DNA of 64,000 nt from Burkholderia ubonensis subsp. mesacidophila (GTDB taxonomy: Bacteria; Pseudomonadota; Gammaproteobacteria; Burkholderiales; Burkholderiaceae): the NCBI RefSeq assembly GCF_002097715.1, contig NZ_CP020737.1, positions 620,001-684,000 of the forward strand, given 5' to 3'. Position 1 is the first letter of the stretch. Every line of letters begins with the position of its first letter. The notes beneath the pieces are model-generated. The model made no database searches and had not been told where the DNA came from. It worked only from the letters and a program-made list of their open reading frames with translations. Below, in pieces: positions 15,525 to 24,622 of this stretch. Made by a program: the position numbers and the translations under genes.

Positions 15525-17567
15525 TCACGGATAGAAGATCTGGACGCGGAAATTCGACGCGGGTGCGCCATTCGTCTCGAGGCGGACGATCATCGTCTGC
15601 GTCGCGCCGGCCGGCAAGCCGGCGTTGATCGGCGTGCCCGGCCGGACGTAGTCGCGCGGGGCGAGCACGCGGCGCACGGTGACGTGATTGGTGTCGTCGA
15701 GCAGCGTCAGCTCGAGCGACGGGTACGCGAGCGCGACGCGGTAGCGGTTCGTCAGCGGCGCCTTCAGCTCGAGCACGCGCGGGCCGTCGACCTGGCGCAG
15801 GTCGGTCGCGTCGAGCCGCAGCCCGTCGATCGCGCGCGGCGGCGCGACGGTGCAGCCGAGCGGCACGCAGACGCGCTGGAACCAGCCGAGCGTGACCGGC
15901 CAGTAGATCATCAGCGTTTCGCGTTGCCACCATGCGAGCTGGAGCGCCAGCAGCACGGCGAGCGTCGCGGCCACGAGGCCGCCGAAAAAGCCGCCGAGCA
16001 GGCCGCGGCGCTGCGGCGCGCGGGCCTCGCGCGTGACGGCGAAGGGCGGACGGTCGTCGTCGGTGGCCGGGATGGCCGAGAACGGCTCGGGGGCCGCCGC
16101 GCCGGCGAAATGCGGTTCGCGTTGCGTGCGGGTGGAGGCGCGATCGGTGTCGTCGGACGAGGGGGCGTTGGCCGCGAAGCGGGGCTCGTGCTTGTCGTGC
16201 GTGGCGGCGAGCGGCGAGTGTTCGTCAGTGGTCGGCGCAGGTTCGCGCGTCGTCGTGAACGGCGCTTCGGCGGCGAGGCGCGGCTCGCGCACGTCGCGTG
16301 GTGCGTCATGCGCCGGGCCGCGGTCCGCGGATGCCGACGGTGCCAGCGGCTGCGCGGCCGCGGCTGCTGGAGAAACGGGGGACGGTTCCGGCGTTGCAGT
16401 CAGGCGGACGACGCCCGGTGCGGTTTCGAGCGCGGCATTCGCGTCGGGCAGCGCGACGGGAATCAGCGGTTCGGCGCTGATGTTCTGGCCACTGTGCTGC
16501 AACGACGGATCGACGTTGCCGTCGAGCCACGGCGCCCACATGTCCCAGTGATCCGGACGGAAGTCGGCATGCGTCAGGTGTTCGCCGGGCGCGTTGTCGA
16601 CGAACAGCCGCGGCGAGAGGGGCGCGGGCAAGTCCGCAGCGTGATGCGCTTCGGTCTCGGCAGCGGGGCTTGCGGCAGTGGGCGTTTCGGCGGCCGGCGC
16701 ATCGATAGCCGAGGATTCGATCCCGTGCACCTCGTCAGCGGGTGCCTTGATCGCAGGCGCATCGACAGCAGTCCCATCATCGGCGAGTGCTTTGAACGCA
16801 GGTGTTTCGACGGTGGGCGCTTCGATAGCCGGAGATTTGGTCGCAGCCGCTTCAAAAGCAGTCGCTTCATCGGCGAGTGATTTGAGCGCAGGTGTTTCGA
16901 CGGTGGGCGCTTCGATAGCCGGAGATTCGGCCGCAGCCGCTGCGAAAGCAGTCGCTTGATCAGCGTGCGCTTTGAGCGCAGGTGTTTCGACGGCAGGCGC
17001 TTCGATAGCCGGAGATTCGGCCGCAGCCGCTGCGAAAGCAGTCGCTTGATCAGCGTGCGCTTTGAGCGCAGGTGTTTCGACGGCAGGCGCTTCGATAGCC
17101 GGAGATTCGGCCGCAGCCGCTTCGAAAGCAGTCGCTTCATCGGCGAGTGATTCGAGCGAAGGAGTTACGATGGCAGCAGGCGCTTCGGCAGCCGGAGATT
17201 CGATTGCAGTCGCTTCATCAGCGAGCGCTTTGACCGCAGGGGCCTCGACGGCGTGTGTTTCGACCGTGGGCGCTTCAACAGCGGAGGCCTTGGTCGAAGG
17301 CGCTTCGTCAACAGGCGCTTCGACCCTGGCCGCTTCTACGGCAACCGCGCGCTCGGCGCCGGCCGCCTGCGCGACAACGGCTTCATGATCCGCGTTGCCG
17401 CCGAGCGCCGGCTCCGGCTGCGGCGCATGCTCGTGGACGAGCGATTCCGCCGCGTCGAAGATTTGCCGGCAGTGCCCGCAGCGCACCAGCCCGCCGTGCA
17501 GCACGAGCTGTTCCTGCTGCAGGCGGAAGACGGTTTCGCAATGGGGGCAGCGCGTCGCAAGAAGCAT
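15525..17567 (-). CDS. zinc-ribbon and DUF3426 membrane protein with repeat linker
   Basis: A 680-residue protein of unknown function. An N-terminal MJ0042-type zinc ribbon has C7-P-H-C10 and C30-G-H-C33. A very long acidic, Ala/Pro/Glu-rich linker follows (about 50-500), with a 30-residue tandem repeat (unit like [20 protein letters not shown]) at roughly 136-265. One transmembrane segment ([19 protein letters not shown]) comes near 515-535, then the C-terminal DUF3426 domain, predicted to be periplasmic. This zinc ribbon plus DUF3426 pairing directly after prmA is typical of betaproteobacteria, but the repeat expansion makes it long. It is 45 bases after prmA, so likely the last gene of the aroQ-acc operon. 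Confidence 0.85.
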   Translation of the reverse strand: MLLATRCPHCETVFRLQQEQLVLHGGLVRCGHCRQIFDAAESLVHEHAPQPEPALGGNADHEAVVAQAAGAERAVAVEAARVEAPVDEAPSTKASAVEAPTVETHAVEAPAVKALADEATAIESPAAEAPAAIVTPSLESLADEATAFEAAAAESPAIEAPAVETPALKAHADQATAFAAAAAESPAIEAPAVETPALKAHADQATAFAAAAAESPAIEAPTVETPALKSLADEATAFEAAATKSPAIEAPTVETPAFKALADDGTAVDAPAIKAPADEVHGIESSAIDAPAAETPTAASPAAETEAHHAADLPAPLSPRLFVDNAPGEHLTHADFRPDHWDMWAPWLDGNVDPSLQHSGQNISAEPLIPVALPDANAALETAPGVVRLTATPEPSPVSPAAAAAQPLAPSASADRGPAHDAPRDVREPRLAAEAPFTTTREPAPTTDEHSPLAATHDKHEPRFAANAPSSDDTDRASTRTQREPHFAGAAAPEPFSAIPATDDDRPPFAVTREARAPQRRGLLGGFFGGLVAATLAVLLALQLAWWQRETLMIYWPVTLGWFQRVCVPLGCTVAPPRAIDGLRLDATDLRQVDGPRVLELKAPLTNRYRVALAYPSLELTLLDDTNHVTVRRVLAPRDYVRPGTPINAGLPAGATQTMIVRLETNGAPASNFRVQIFYP
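16771..17160 (-). repeat. 90-bp in-frame tandem repeat (about four copies)
   Basis: The sequence repeats every 90 bases: GGTGTTTCGACGG starts at 16801, 16891, 16981 and 17071. The units at 16921-17010 and 17011-17100 are identical; outer copies are diverged. It encodes 30 residues of the linker in the DUF3426 protein. Confidence 0.9.
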
Positions 17568-17612
17568 GTCGAGCCGGGCGGCCTGCTGGCCGGAGTGAAG
17601 GACAGCGCTATT

Positions 17613-18515
17613 CTAATGGCTTTCGCGCCGGGTTCCGGCAAGGCATACCCAACCTTCGTGTTCGCGCCAGACCGAGATGTCGACGTAGCGCGCATAGACT
17701 GCCGCGACTTCGTCCGCCTGGCGCGCGAGCACGCCCGACAGCGCGATGCGCCCGCCCGGCTTCACCTTCGACGCGAGCATCGAGGCCATCAGTTTCAGCG
17801 GATTCGACAGGATGTTGGCGACGACGATGTCGAATTCGCCGGCAGGGCACGCGTCCGGCAGGCCGTACGTGACGTCCGCGCGGTTGCGCTCGCTGTTCTG
17901 CCGCGCCGATTCGACCGCTTGCGGATCGATGTCGATGCCGATGACAGGGTTCGCCCCGCATTTTTTCGCGAGGATCGCGAGAATCCCGGAGCCGCAGCCG
18001 TAGTCGAGCACCGACTGGCCGGGCTGCACCGTTTGCTCGAGCCATTCCATGCAGAGGCGCGTCGTCGGGTGGCTGCCGGTGCCGAACGCGAGACCGGGGT
18101 CGAGTTCGAGCACGAGCGCATCGGGATCGGGCGCATCGTGCCACGACGGCACGACCCAGATCCGCTCGCCGATCGGAATCGGCTCGAATTGCGATTGCGT
18201 GAGCCGCACCCAGTCCTGTTCCTCGACTTCGCGCACGCTGAACGCCGGTGTCGCCGCAAGGCCGACGTCGTTCGCGGCCGCCGCGAGCAGCACGGCGGGA
18301 TCGTGTTCGGGCGGCAGCAGCGCGATTACGCGCGAGTGCTGCCATGCGGTGCGCTCGGGCACGAGGCCCGGCTCGCCGAACAGCGGCTGCTCGTCAGGCG
18401 TGTCCGCGTCGGCGTCCTCGACGGACACCGACAACGCGCCCAGCTCGAGCAGCGCGTCGGACAGCGCCTCCGCGTGCTCCCGGGCCAGTTCAACGACGAG
18501 TTCGCGATAGCTCAT
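17613..18515 (-). CDS. prmA: ribosomal protein L11 methyltransferase
   Basis: SAM-dependent enzyme that methylates the N-terminus and lysines of ribosomal protein L11. The 300 residues start [20 protein letters not shown], contain the PrmA substrate-binding N-terminal domain, then the Rossmann methyltransferase with [20 protein letters not shown], motif [21 protein letters not shown] and the motif IV stretch [13 protein letters not shown], all diagnostic. It begins 3 bases after the accC stop, so it is in the same operon. Confidence 0.96.
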   Translation of the reverse strand: MSYRELVVELAREHAEALSDALLELGALSVSVEDADADTPDEQPLFGEPGLVPERTAWQHSRVIALLPPEHDPAVLLAAAANDVGLAATPAFSVREVEEQDWVRLTQSQFEPIPIGERIWVVPSWHDAPDPDALVLELDPGLAFGTGSHPTTRLCMEWLEQTVQPGQSVLDYGCGSGILAILAKKCGANPVIGIDIDPQAVESARQNSERNRADVTYGLPDACPAGEFDIVVANILSNPLKLMASMLASKVKPGGRIALSGVLARQADEVAAVYARYVDISVWREHEGWVCLAGTRRESH

Positions 18516-18518
18516 GCG

Positions 18519-19886
18519 TTACGCTTCTTCCGGTGCGACCTGCTGCTTCTGCGCGAGCCGGTTTTCGAGGTAGTGGATGCTGGTGCCGCCTTCGACGAAC
18601 TTCGAGTCGATCATCAGCTCGCGGTGCAGCGGGATGTTGGTCTGGATGCCTTCGACCACCATTTCCGACAGCGCGATGCGCATCCGGCTGATCGCCTGCT
18701 CGCGGGTCGCGCCGTAGGTGATCAGCTTGCCGATCATCGAATCATAGTTCGGCGGCACGAAATAGCCATTGTAGGCGTGCGAGTCGACGCGCACGCCCGG
18801 GCCGCCCGGCGTGTGCCACGACGTGATCCGGCCCGGCGACGGCGTGAACTTGAACGGATCTTCGGCGTTGATCCGGCATTCGATCGCATGTCCGCGGAAC
18901 TGGACGTCACGCTGGCGCAGCGTGAGCTTCTCGCCGGCCGCGATGCGGATCTGTTCCTGCACGATGTCGACGCCCGTGATCAGTTCCGACACCGGGTGCT
19001 CGACCTGCACGCGCGTGTTCATCTCGATGAAGTAGAACTCGCCGTTCTCGTACAGGAACTCGAACGTGCCCGCGCCGAGGTAGCCCATCTTCTTGCACGC
19101 GTCCGCGCAGCGGTCGCCGATGCGGTCGATCAGGCGGCGCGGGATGCCGGGCGCCGGCGCTTCCTCGATCACCTTCTGGTGGCGGCGCTGCATCGAGCAG
19201 TCGCGCTCGCCGAGCCACAGCGCGTTCTTGTGCGCGTCGGACAGCACCTGGATCTCGATGTGGCGCGGGTTCTCGAGGAACTTCTCCATGTAGACCTGCG
19301 GATTGCCGAACGCACGGCCGGCTTCCTCGCGGGTCATGTTCACCGCGTTGACGAGCGCCGCTTCGGTGTGCACGACGCGCATCCCGCGGCCGCCGCCGCC
19401 GCCCGCCGCCTTGATGATGACCGGGTAGCCGATCGAGCGGGCAATCTTCACGATCTCCTTCGGATCGTCGGGCAATGCGCCCTCCGAACCCGGCACGCAC
19501 GGCACGCCGGTCTTGATCATGGTCTGCTTGGCGGTGACCTTGTCACCCATCAGGCGGATCGTCTCCGGACGCGGGCCGATGAACGTGAAGCCCGATTGCT
19601 CGACGCGTTCCGCAAAGTCGGCGTTTTCCGACAGGAAGCCGTAGCCGGGGTGGATCGCCTCGGCGTCGGTGACTTCCGCGGCGCTGATCAGCGCCGGCAT
19701 GTTCAGGTAGCTCAGGTTCGACGGGGCCGGGCCGATGCAGACGGCTTCGTCCGCGAGGCGCACGTACTTGGCTTCCTTGTCGGCTTCCGAGTAGACGACC
19801 ACCGTCTTGACGCCGAGCTCGCGGCACGCGCGCTGAATGCGCAGCGCGATTTCACCGCGGTTGGCAATGAGGATTTTTTCAAACAT
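18519..19886 (-). CDS. accC: acetyl-CoA carboxylase, biotin carboxylase subunit
   Basis: ATP-grasp enzyme that carboxylates biotin on AccB, the first half of malonyl-CoA synthesis. The 455 residues start [24 protein letters not shown] and contain the ATP-binding glycine loop [13 protein letters not shown] near 165-175 and the [20 protein letters not shown] signature near 287-305. Length is standard. It lies 85 bases downstream of accB. Confidence 0.98.
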   Translation of the reverse strand: MFEKILIANRGEIALRIQRACRELGVKTVVVYSEADKEAKYVRLADEAVCIGPAPSNLSYLNMPALISAAEVTDAEAIHPGYGFLSENADFAERVEQSGFTFIGPRPETIRLMGDKVTAKQTMIKTGVPCVPGSEGALPDDPKEIVKIARSIGYPVIIKAAGGGGGRGMRVVHTEAALVNAVNMTREEAGRAFGNPQVYMEKFLENPRHIEIQVLSDAHKNALWLGERDCSMQRRHQKVIEEAPAPGIPRRLIDRIGDRCADACKKMGYLGAGTFEFLYENGEFYFIEMNTRVQVEHPVSELITGVDIVQEQIRIAAGEKLTLRQRDVQFRGHAIECRINAEDPFKFTPSPGRITSWHTPGGPGVRVDSHAYNGYFVPPNYDSMIGKLITYGATREQAISRMRIALSEMVVEGIQTNIPLHRELMIDSKFVEGGTSIHYLENRLAQKQQVAPEEA

Positions 19887-19971
19887 AGCGAGTATTCGTC
19901 TCTTCGAGGGGCGCGCGAATGGCGCCTGGAGAGCATCGGCGGCGCGCGGCGCAGCGGCCGCGCGGCGGACT

Positions 19972-20448
19972 TTAGCCGATCACGAAAAGCGGCTGGCCGT
20001 ATTCGACGGCCTGGCCGTTCTCGACGAGGATTTCCTTGATCACGCCGGCCTTGTCGGACTCGATCTCGTTGAGGAGCTTCATCGCTTCGATGATGCAGAG
20101 CGTCTGGCCTTCCTTGACCGTGTCGCCGACCTGGGCGAACGGATCGGCGCCCGGCGACGGCGCGCGGTAGAACGTGCCGACCATCGGCGACGTCACGACG
20201 TGGCCCTGCGGCACGGCGGGCGCAGCAGCGGCGCCTGCGGCCGGCGCGGCAGCGGCGCCCTCGGTCGCCAGCGATACCGCCTGCGCGGGCGCGCTGATTT
20301 GCGGGACATACCCGCCCGTCGGCTGCACATAGACCGGCGGCGCGTTCTTGACGATGCGCACCTTGCCTTCGCCTTCCGTTACTTCCAGCTCGGAGATGCC
20401 GGATTCGGAGACGAGGTCGATCAGAGTTTTCAGCTTACGAAGATCCAT
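19972..20448 (-). CDS. accB: biotin carboxyl carrier protein of acetyl-CoA carboxylase
   Basis: Carrier of the biotin cofactor for fatty acid synthesis. The 158 residues have an N-terminal part ([23 protein letters not shown]), a flexible Ala/Pro linker at about 55-82, and the biotinyl domain with [13 protein letters not shown], biotin attached to Lys124. The start at 20448 is preceded by AAGGGG; an upstream in-frame ATG at 20466 lacks this. It sits between aroQ (65 bases upstream) and accC. Confidence 0.97.
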   Translation of the reverse strand: MDLRKLKTLIDLVSESGISELEVTEGEGKVRIVKNAPPVYVQPTGGYVPQISAPAQAVSLATEGAAAAPAAGAAAAPAVPQGHVVTSPMVGTFYRAPSPGADPFAQVGDTVKEGQTLCIIEAMKLLNEIESDKAGVIKEILVENGQAVEYGQPLFVIG

Positions 20449-20513
20449 CGGGAATTCCCCTTTCAATACGTGAAAGCGCCGGTTGGAGCCGGCGCTGAAT
20501 CTAGATCGTGAAA

Positions 20514-20966
20514 TCAGCCGCGCGACGCGCCTTGCAGCTTGTCGAGCGCGTATTCGAGCGCGTACAGGTAACCTTTCCAGCCGAGCCCGCAGATGACGCC
20601 TTCGGCCTGGTCGGAAAAGTAGGAGTGATGCCGGAACGCCTCGCGGCGGTGCACGTTCGACAGGTGAATCTCGACGAACGGGATGCCCACGCCTGCGAGC
20701 GCGTCCCGGATCGCGACGCTCGTATGCGTATACGCGGCCGGATTGATCAGAATGAAATCGGTTTGTTCATCCCGCGCGGCCTGGATGCGGTCGACGAGCG
20801 CGCCTTCATGGTTGCTCTGGAACGACGTCAGCTCGACACCCGCTTCCTGCGCCCGCGCGGCAAGCGCCTGATCGATCTGCGCCAGCGTGACGCGGCCGTA
20901 CACCTCCGGTTCCCGGGTGCCGAGAAGGTTCAGGTTCGGGCCGTGCAGCACCAGCAATCGTGTCAT
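20514..20966 (-). CDS. aroQ: 3-dehydroquinate dehydratase, type II
   Basis: Third step of the shikimate pathway: dehydration of 3-dehydroquinate. The 150 residues begin with the signature [20 protein letters not shown] (catalytic Tyr in the flexible loop after it), include [30 protein letters not shown] and [17 protein letters not shown], all typical of the dodecameric type II enzyme. It heads the aroQ-accB-accC-prmA run; a likely promoter lies about 35 bases upstream. Confidence 0.97.
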   Translation of the reverse strand: MTRLLVLHGPNLNLLGTREPEVYGRVTLAQIDQALAARAQEAGVELTSFQSNHEGALVDRIQAARDEQTDFILINPAAYTHTSVAIRDALAGVGIPFVEIHLSNVHRREAFRHHSYFSDQAEGVICGLGWKGYLYALEYALDKLQGASRG

Positions 20967-20996
20967 GGTCGCTTCTATTTCTGCGGAATTGCGCGA

Positions 20997-21026
20997 ACTT
21001 TAGCGCTATTTAGAGAAATTTGTCCA
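20997..21026 (-). promoter_or_regulatory. probable promoter of the aroQ-acc operon
   Basis: On the minus strand TGGACA (21026-21021) and TAAAGT (21002-20997) are 18 bp apart in an AT-rich stretch just before aroQ. The remaining interval up to 21160 shows no other feature. Confidence 0.5.
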
Positions 21027-21160
21027 GTTTCGCCGAACGGCCGGCCGCGCGGCGCCGGCAAGATTTACCGGCGCGCCGACAAAGTGTTCGCGAATTCACG
21101 CGAATATGATGCGATCGCTATCCAAATCGCCGACAACGTGCAGCACGTTCGTCGGACGGC

Positions 21161-21712
21161 TCAAAGCGCGTCGAGGGTCTTTTTCAGCTCCGCGGGTTGG
21201 ATTTGTCCTAATTTCGTCTCGCGGATTTTGCCATGCTCGTCGATGACGACCGTAAACGGCAGCGCGCCGGCCGTGTTCCCGAAATTGCGGGCCAGATCGG
21301 CGCCCGCATAGCCGCTGACGAACACCGGGTAGTCGACCTTCACCTTCTGCAGGAAGTTCTTCACGTTCTGTCCGGAATCGACGCCGATCCCGATGAAACG
21401 GATGCCCTTCTGCCGGTATTCATGCGACAGCGCGACAAGCTCCGGCATTTCCTGGACGCACGGGCCGCACCACGACGCCCAGAAATTGACGACGACCTTC
21501 TGGCCCTTGAACGACGCGAGCGTCGCCGGCTTGCCGTCTGCGTCGGTCAGCGCGGCGGCCCACAGCTGGCCGACCGCGTCGCCCGGGGCGGGCGCCGCCT
21601 CGGCGACATTCTCGACCGGGCCGCCCCGGAACCAGTGGCCGGCGGAGAGGCCGCCCGCGACGGCGACCGCGGCCACGACGGCGAGCGTCAGCATGCGTTT
21701 CATGTTCATCAT
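21161..21712 (-). CDS. TlpA-like periplasmic thiol:disulfide oxidoreductase
   Basis: A membrane-anchored thioredoxin-fold protein of 183 residues facing the periplasm. Residues 5-24 form a signal anchor (MKRMLTLAVVAAVAVAGGLS); the redox motif W81-C82-G-P-C85 follows VVVNFWAS, and the cis-proline region GALPFTVVIDEHGKI is present. This is the TlpA/ResA group that reduces disulfides, often for cytochrome maturation. Several ATG codons (MMNMKRM) are possible starts. It begins 4 bases after the upstream unknown gene and is likely co-transcribed with it. Confidence 0.88.
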   Translation of the reverse strand: MMNMKRMLTLAVVAAVAVAGGLSAGHWFRGGPVENVAEAAPAPGDAVGQLWAAALTDADGKPATLASFKGQKVVVNFWASWCGPCVQEMPELVALSHEYRQKGIRFIGIGVDSGQNVKNFLQKVKVDYPVFVSGYAGADLARNFGNTAGALPFTVVIDEHGKIRETKLGQIQPAELKKTLDAL

Positions 21713-21716
21713 CGAA

Positions 21717-22361
21717 TCAAGTGGGTTCTGAAGAGGTGTCGCTGGCCGCGAGGAGCGCGCGCAAAGCGGTTGCGTCGGCGCGCGGCAGCCGGCCGCGCGC
21801 GTCGGCCTTTACCGCGCCGCGCAGGTCGTCGCTCGCATACAGCGCGACGTGGATGCCGACCGGCTCGTCGCCGCGCCGGCCGCGCCACAGGAAGCTCAGC
21901 GTCTCGACGTCGCCGCGACCGGCGAAGTGCCGGGTTTCGGACACGTCGTACTGGACATTCTGGTTCAGCAGCGAAATCGCGACATCCTTCGGATTATCAG
22001 TAAACGTCTGCAGGTGGATATCCGAATGCGCGTTCGCGGTGCCGTTCAGTACCGCGCCCGTCACATACGGATTGAAATCGGCGAGCCGGCGCATCCAGTC
22101 GAGCGCGACCTCGCGCAGCCGCCGCAGCTCGTCCGGCTGCGTGTCGCTCTGGAACAGTGCGAGATACTCGCGCAGTTCCTCCTCGATCTGGTCGTTATCC
22201 GGCAACCATTCGCCGGCAACGCGCGCGTCGCCGAGCAGCTGGCGCGCGGCCTTGCGCTTCGCGCCGGCGTAGTCCAGGCCGTCCTCCGCGATCAGGCGCG
22301 CGGCGGCCTGGGCAATTTCCTCGCGGACGCGCCGCGGGTCGACTAAGGGTTTGCGAGACAT
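21717..22361 (-). CDS. conserved protein of unknown function
   Basis: A 214-residue soluble protein that I do not recognise by name. Residues 1-75 are helical and charged (MSRKPLVDPRRVREEIAQAA, with AGAKRKAARQL), resembling a segment used to probe for nucleotidyltransferase-like proteins; the rest (NPYVTGAVLNGTANAHSDIH, FTDNPKDVAISLLNQ) looks like a nucleotidyltransferase-type alpha/beta fold. It is divergent from mpl and directly upstream of the TlpA-like gene; no function should be assigned. Confidence 0.75.
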   Translation of the reverse strand: MSRKPLVDPRRVREEIAQAAARLIAEDGLDYAGAKRKAARQLLGDARVAGEWLPDNDQIEEELREYLALFQSDTQPDELRRLREVALDWMRRLADFNPYVTGAVLNGTANAHSDIHLQTFTDNPKDVAISLLNQNVQYDVSETRHFAGRGDVETLSFLWRGRRGDEPVGIHVALYASDDLRGAVKADARGRLPRADATALRALLAASDTSSEPT

Positions 22362-22578
22362 GATGCGGCAATCATACTCGATCGACGCCGCAGCCGATGG
22401 TGGTGCGGCCGCTTGCCGCCAGTCGCGGCGGCGGCGTCCGGCGCATGGGCCGCCGGGCGCGGCAGGCCGTCAGTTACAATAGCGGCCGGCGAGGCGCGCC
22501 GGCCGCGCGGCCTGTCCGGCGCCTCGCCCATCCACTTTCCGAATCGACGGCGCCCCGGCGGCGCGAAAGCATTCCTCT

Positions 22579-23973
22579 ATGCACATCCATATTCTTGGCA
22601 TCTGCGGCACCTTCATGGGCGGTCTGGCCGTACTCGCGCGCGCGGCGGGGCACACGGTCACCGGCTGCGACGCAGGGGTCTATCCGCCGATGAGCACGCA
22701 GCTCGAGGCGCAGGGCATCCAACTGATCGAGGGCTACAGCGCCGAACAGATCGACCTGAAGCCGGACCTGTTCGTGATCGGCAACGTCGTGAAGCGCGGC
22801 AACCCGCTGATGGAGGCGATCCTCGATCGCGGCCTGCCGTACGTGTCGGGCCCGCAGTGGCTCGGCGAGCACGTGCTCGCCGGCAAGTGGGTGCTCGCGG
22901 TCGCGGGCACGCACGGCAAGACGACCACGTCGTCGATGCTCGCATGGCTGCTCGAGGACGCGGGCCTGAACCCGGGCTTCCTGATCGGCGGCGTGCCGCT
23001 GAACTTCGGCGTATCGGCGCGGCTGACCGACTCGAGCTTCTTCGTGATCGAGGCGGACGAATACGACACCGCGTTCTTCGACAAGCGCTCGAAGTTCGTC
23101 CATTACCGGCCGCGCACCGCGGTGCTGAACAATCTCGAGTTCGATCACGCCGACATCTTTCCGGATCTCGCCGCGATCGAGACGCAATTCCATCATCTCG
23201 TGCGCACCGTGCCGGGTGTCGGGCGGCTCGTCTCGAACGGCCGCGAGGACGCGCTCGAACGAGTGCTTGCGCGCGGCTGCTGGAGCGAGGTCGAGCGCTT
23301 TGGCGTCGACGGCGGCTGGCAGGCGCTGGCGGCCGAGGACGGCGTGGCGGTCGACGAACGCTTTGCCGTCTACTGGCGCGGCGAGCGGTTCGGCGAAGTC
23401 GCGTGGCAGGTGCAGGGCGAGCACAACCGGATGAACGCGCTCGCGGCGATCGCCGCCGCGCGCCACGTCGGCGTGCCGCCGGCGCAGGCGGCAGCTTCCC
23501 TCGCGTCGTTCCGCAACGTGAAGCGGCGCATGGAAGTGCGCGGCAGCGTGAACGGCGTGACCGTCTACGACGACTTCGCGCACCATCCGACCGCGATCGA
23601 AACGACGATCGCCGGCCTTCGTGCGCGCATCGGCGGGCAAAACACCCGCATCCTCGCGGTGCTCGAGCCGCGTTCGAACACGATGAAGCTCGGCGTGATG
23701 AAGTCGCAATTGCCGGCGAGCCTCGCCGATGCCGACCTCGTGTTCGGCTACGGCGCGCCGGCCGGCCGCGACGCGCTCGGCTGGAACCTCGGCGAAGCGC
23801 TCGCGCCGCTCGGCGACAAAGCCCATGCGTTCGACGATCTCCACCAACTGGTGAAGGCGGTCGTGGCGGCCGCGCGTCCGGGCGACCACGTGCTCGTGAT
23901 GAGCAACGGCGGTTTCGGCGGCGTCCACCAGAAGCTGCTCGACGCGCTCGACACCGGCGGGAGCCGCGCGTGA
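22579..23973 (+). CDS. mpl: UDP-N-acetylmuramate:L-alanyl-gamma-D-glutamyl-meso-DAP ligase
   Basis: Murein-recycling ligase that joins the recovered tripeptide to UDP-MurNAc; partner of AmpD in the same window. The 464 residues begin MHIHILGICGTFMGGLAVLA (Mpl/MurC Rossmann motif), have the ATP loop VAGTHGKTTTSSMLAWLL near 110-127, the central EADEYDTAFFDKRSKF and the C-terminal domain with YDDFAHHPTAIETTI and LEPRSNTMKLG. TACAAT at 22475-22480 may be its -10. Its stop overlaps the next start by four bases. Confidence 0.96.
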   Translation: MHIHILGICGTFMGGLAVLARAAGHTVTGCDAGVYPPMSTQLEAQGIQLIEGYSAEQIDLKPDLFVIGNVVKRGNPLMEAILDRGLPYVSGPQWLGEHVLAGKWVLAVAGTHGKTTTSSMLAWLLEDAGLNPGFLIGGVPLNFGVSARLTDSSFFVIEADEYDTAFFDKRSKFVHYRPRTAVLNNLEFDHADIFPDLAAIETQFHHLVRTVPGVGRLVSNGREDALERVLARGCWSEVERFGVDGGWQALAAEDGVAVDERFAVYWRGERFGEVAWQVQGEHNRMNALAAIAAARHVGVPPAQAAASLASFRNVKRRMEVRGSVNGVTVYDDFAHHPTAIETTIAGLRARIGGQNTRILAVLEPRSNTMKLGVMKSQLPASLADADLVFGYGAPAGRDALGWNLGEALAPLGDKAHAFDDLHQLVKAVVAAARPGDHVLVMSNGGFGGVHQKLLDALDTGGSRA

Positions 23974-24539
23974 TCCTATATCTGCACGGCTTTCGCTCGT
24001 CGCCGGAATCGGCGAAGTCGCGGCTGCTCGCCGCACGCATGGCCGAACTGGGCCGCACCGGCGAATGGCGCTGCCCGTCGCTGTCGATGTCGCCGCTCGC
24101 GGCGATCGCGGCGGCGGAAGCCGAGGTCGCCGGCACGCGCGACGTGACGGTGATCGGCAGCTCGCTCGGCGGCTATTACGCGACCTGGCTCGCCGAGAAG
24201 CACGGCTGGAAGGCGGTGGTGCTGAATCCCGCCACCGAGCCGCAGCGCGACCTCGAGCAGTATCTCGGCGAGCAGCCGCTGTGGCACGGCGGCGGCACGA
24301 TCGTCGTCGAGCGGCATCATCTGGACGAATTGAACGCATTGCGCGTGGCGGCGATCACGCGTCCCGAGCGCTACTATCTGTTCGCGGCGACCGGCGACGA
24401 AGTGCTCGACTACCGCGAGATGCTCGCCCATTACCCCGGTGCAAAAACCCGCGTGATCGCCGGCAGCGATCACGGGATCAGCGAATTTGCCGACTATGTC
24501 GACGACGTTCTCGCGTTTTGCGACGGGCGGGCGACGTAA
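23970..24539 (+). CDS. YqiA/UPF0227-like alpha/beta-hydrolase
   Basis: A small (189-residue) cytoplasmic alpha/beta-hydrolase of the YqiA/YcfP esterase group. It begins ILYLHGFRSSPESAKS, has the nucleophile elbow GSSLGG with Ser65, and the probable acid and base in TGDEVLDY and AGSDHGISEF. The GTG start overlaps the mpl stop (GTGA), which fixes the start and shows coupling. The natural substrate is unknown; E. coli YqiA hydrolyses short acyl esters. Confidence 0.87.
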   Translation: MILYLHGFRSSPESAKSRLLAARMAELGRTGEWRCPSLSMSPLAAIAAAEAEVAGTRDVTVIGSSLGGYYATWLAEKHGWKAVVLNPATEPQRDLEQYLGEQPLWHGGGTIVVERHHLDELNALRVAAITRPERYYLFAATGDEVLDYREMLAHYPGAKTRVIAGSDHGISEFADYVDDVLAFCDGRAT

Positions 24540-24622
24540 GCCGGCCGCGGGCCATCGAATCCCATTATCACGAGGCGTCGTCGTTCGACGGCGGCGCCCG
24601 GCAGTCTGAACGAGAGTACTGA

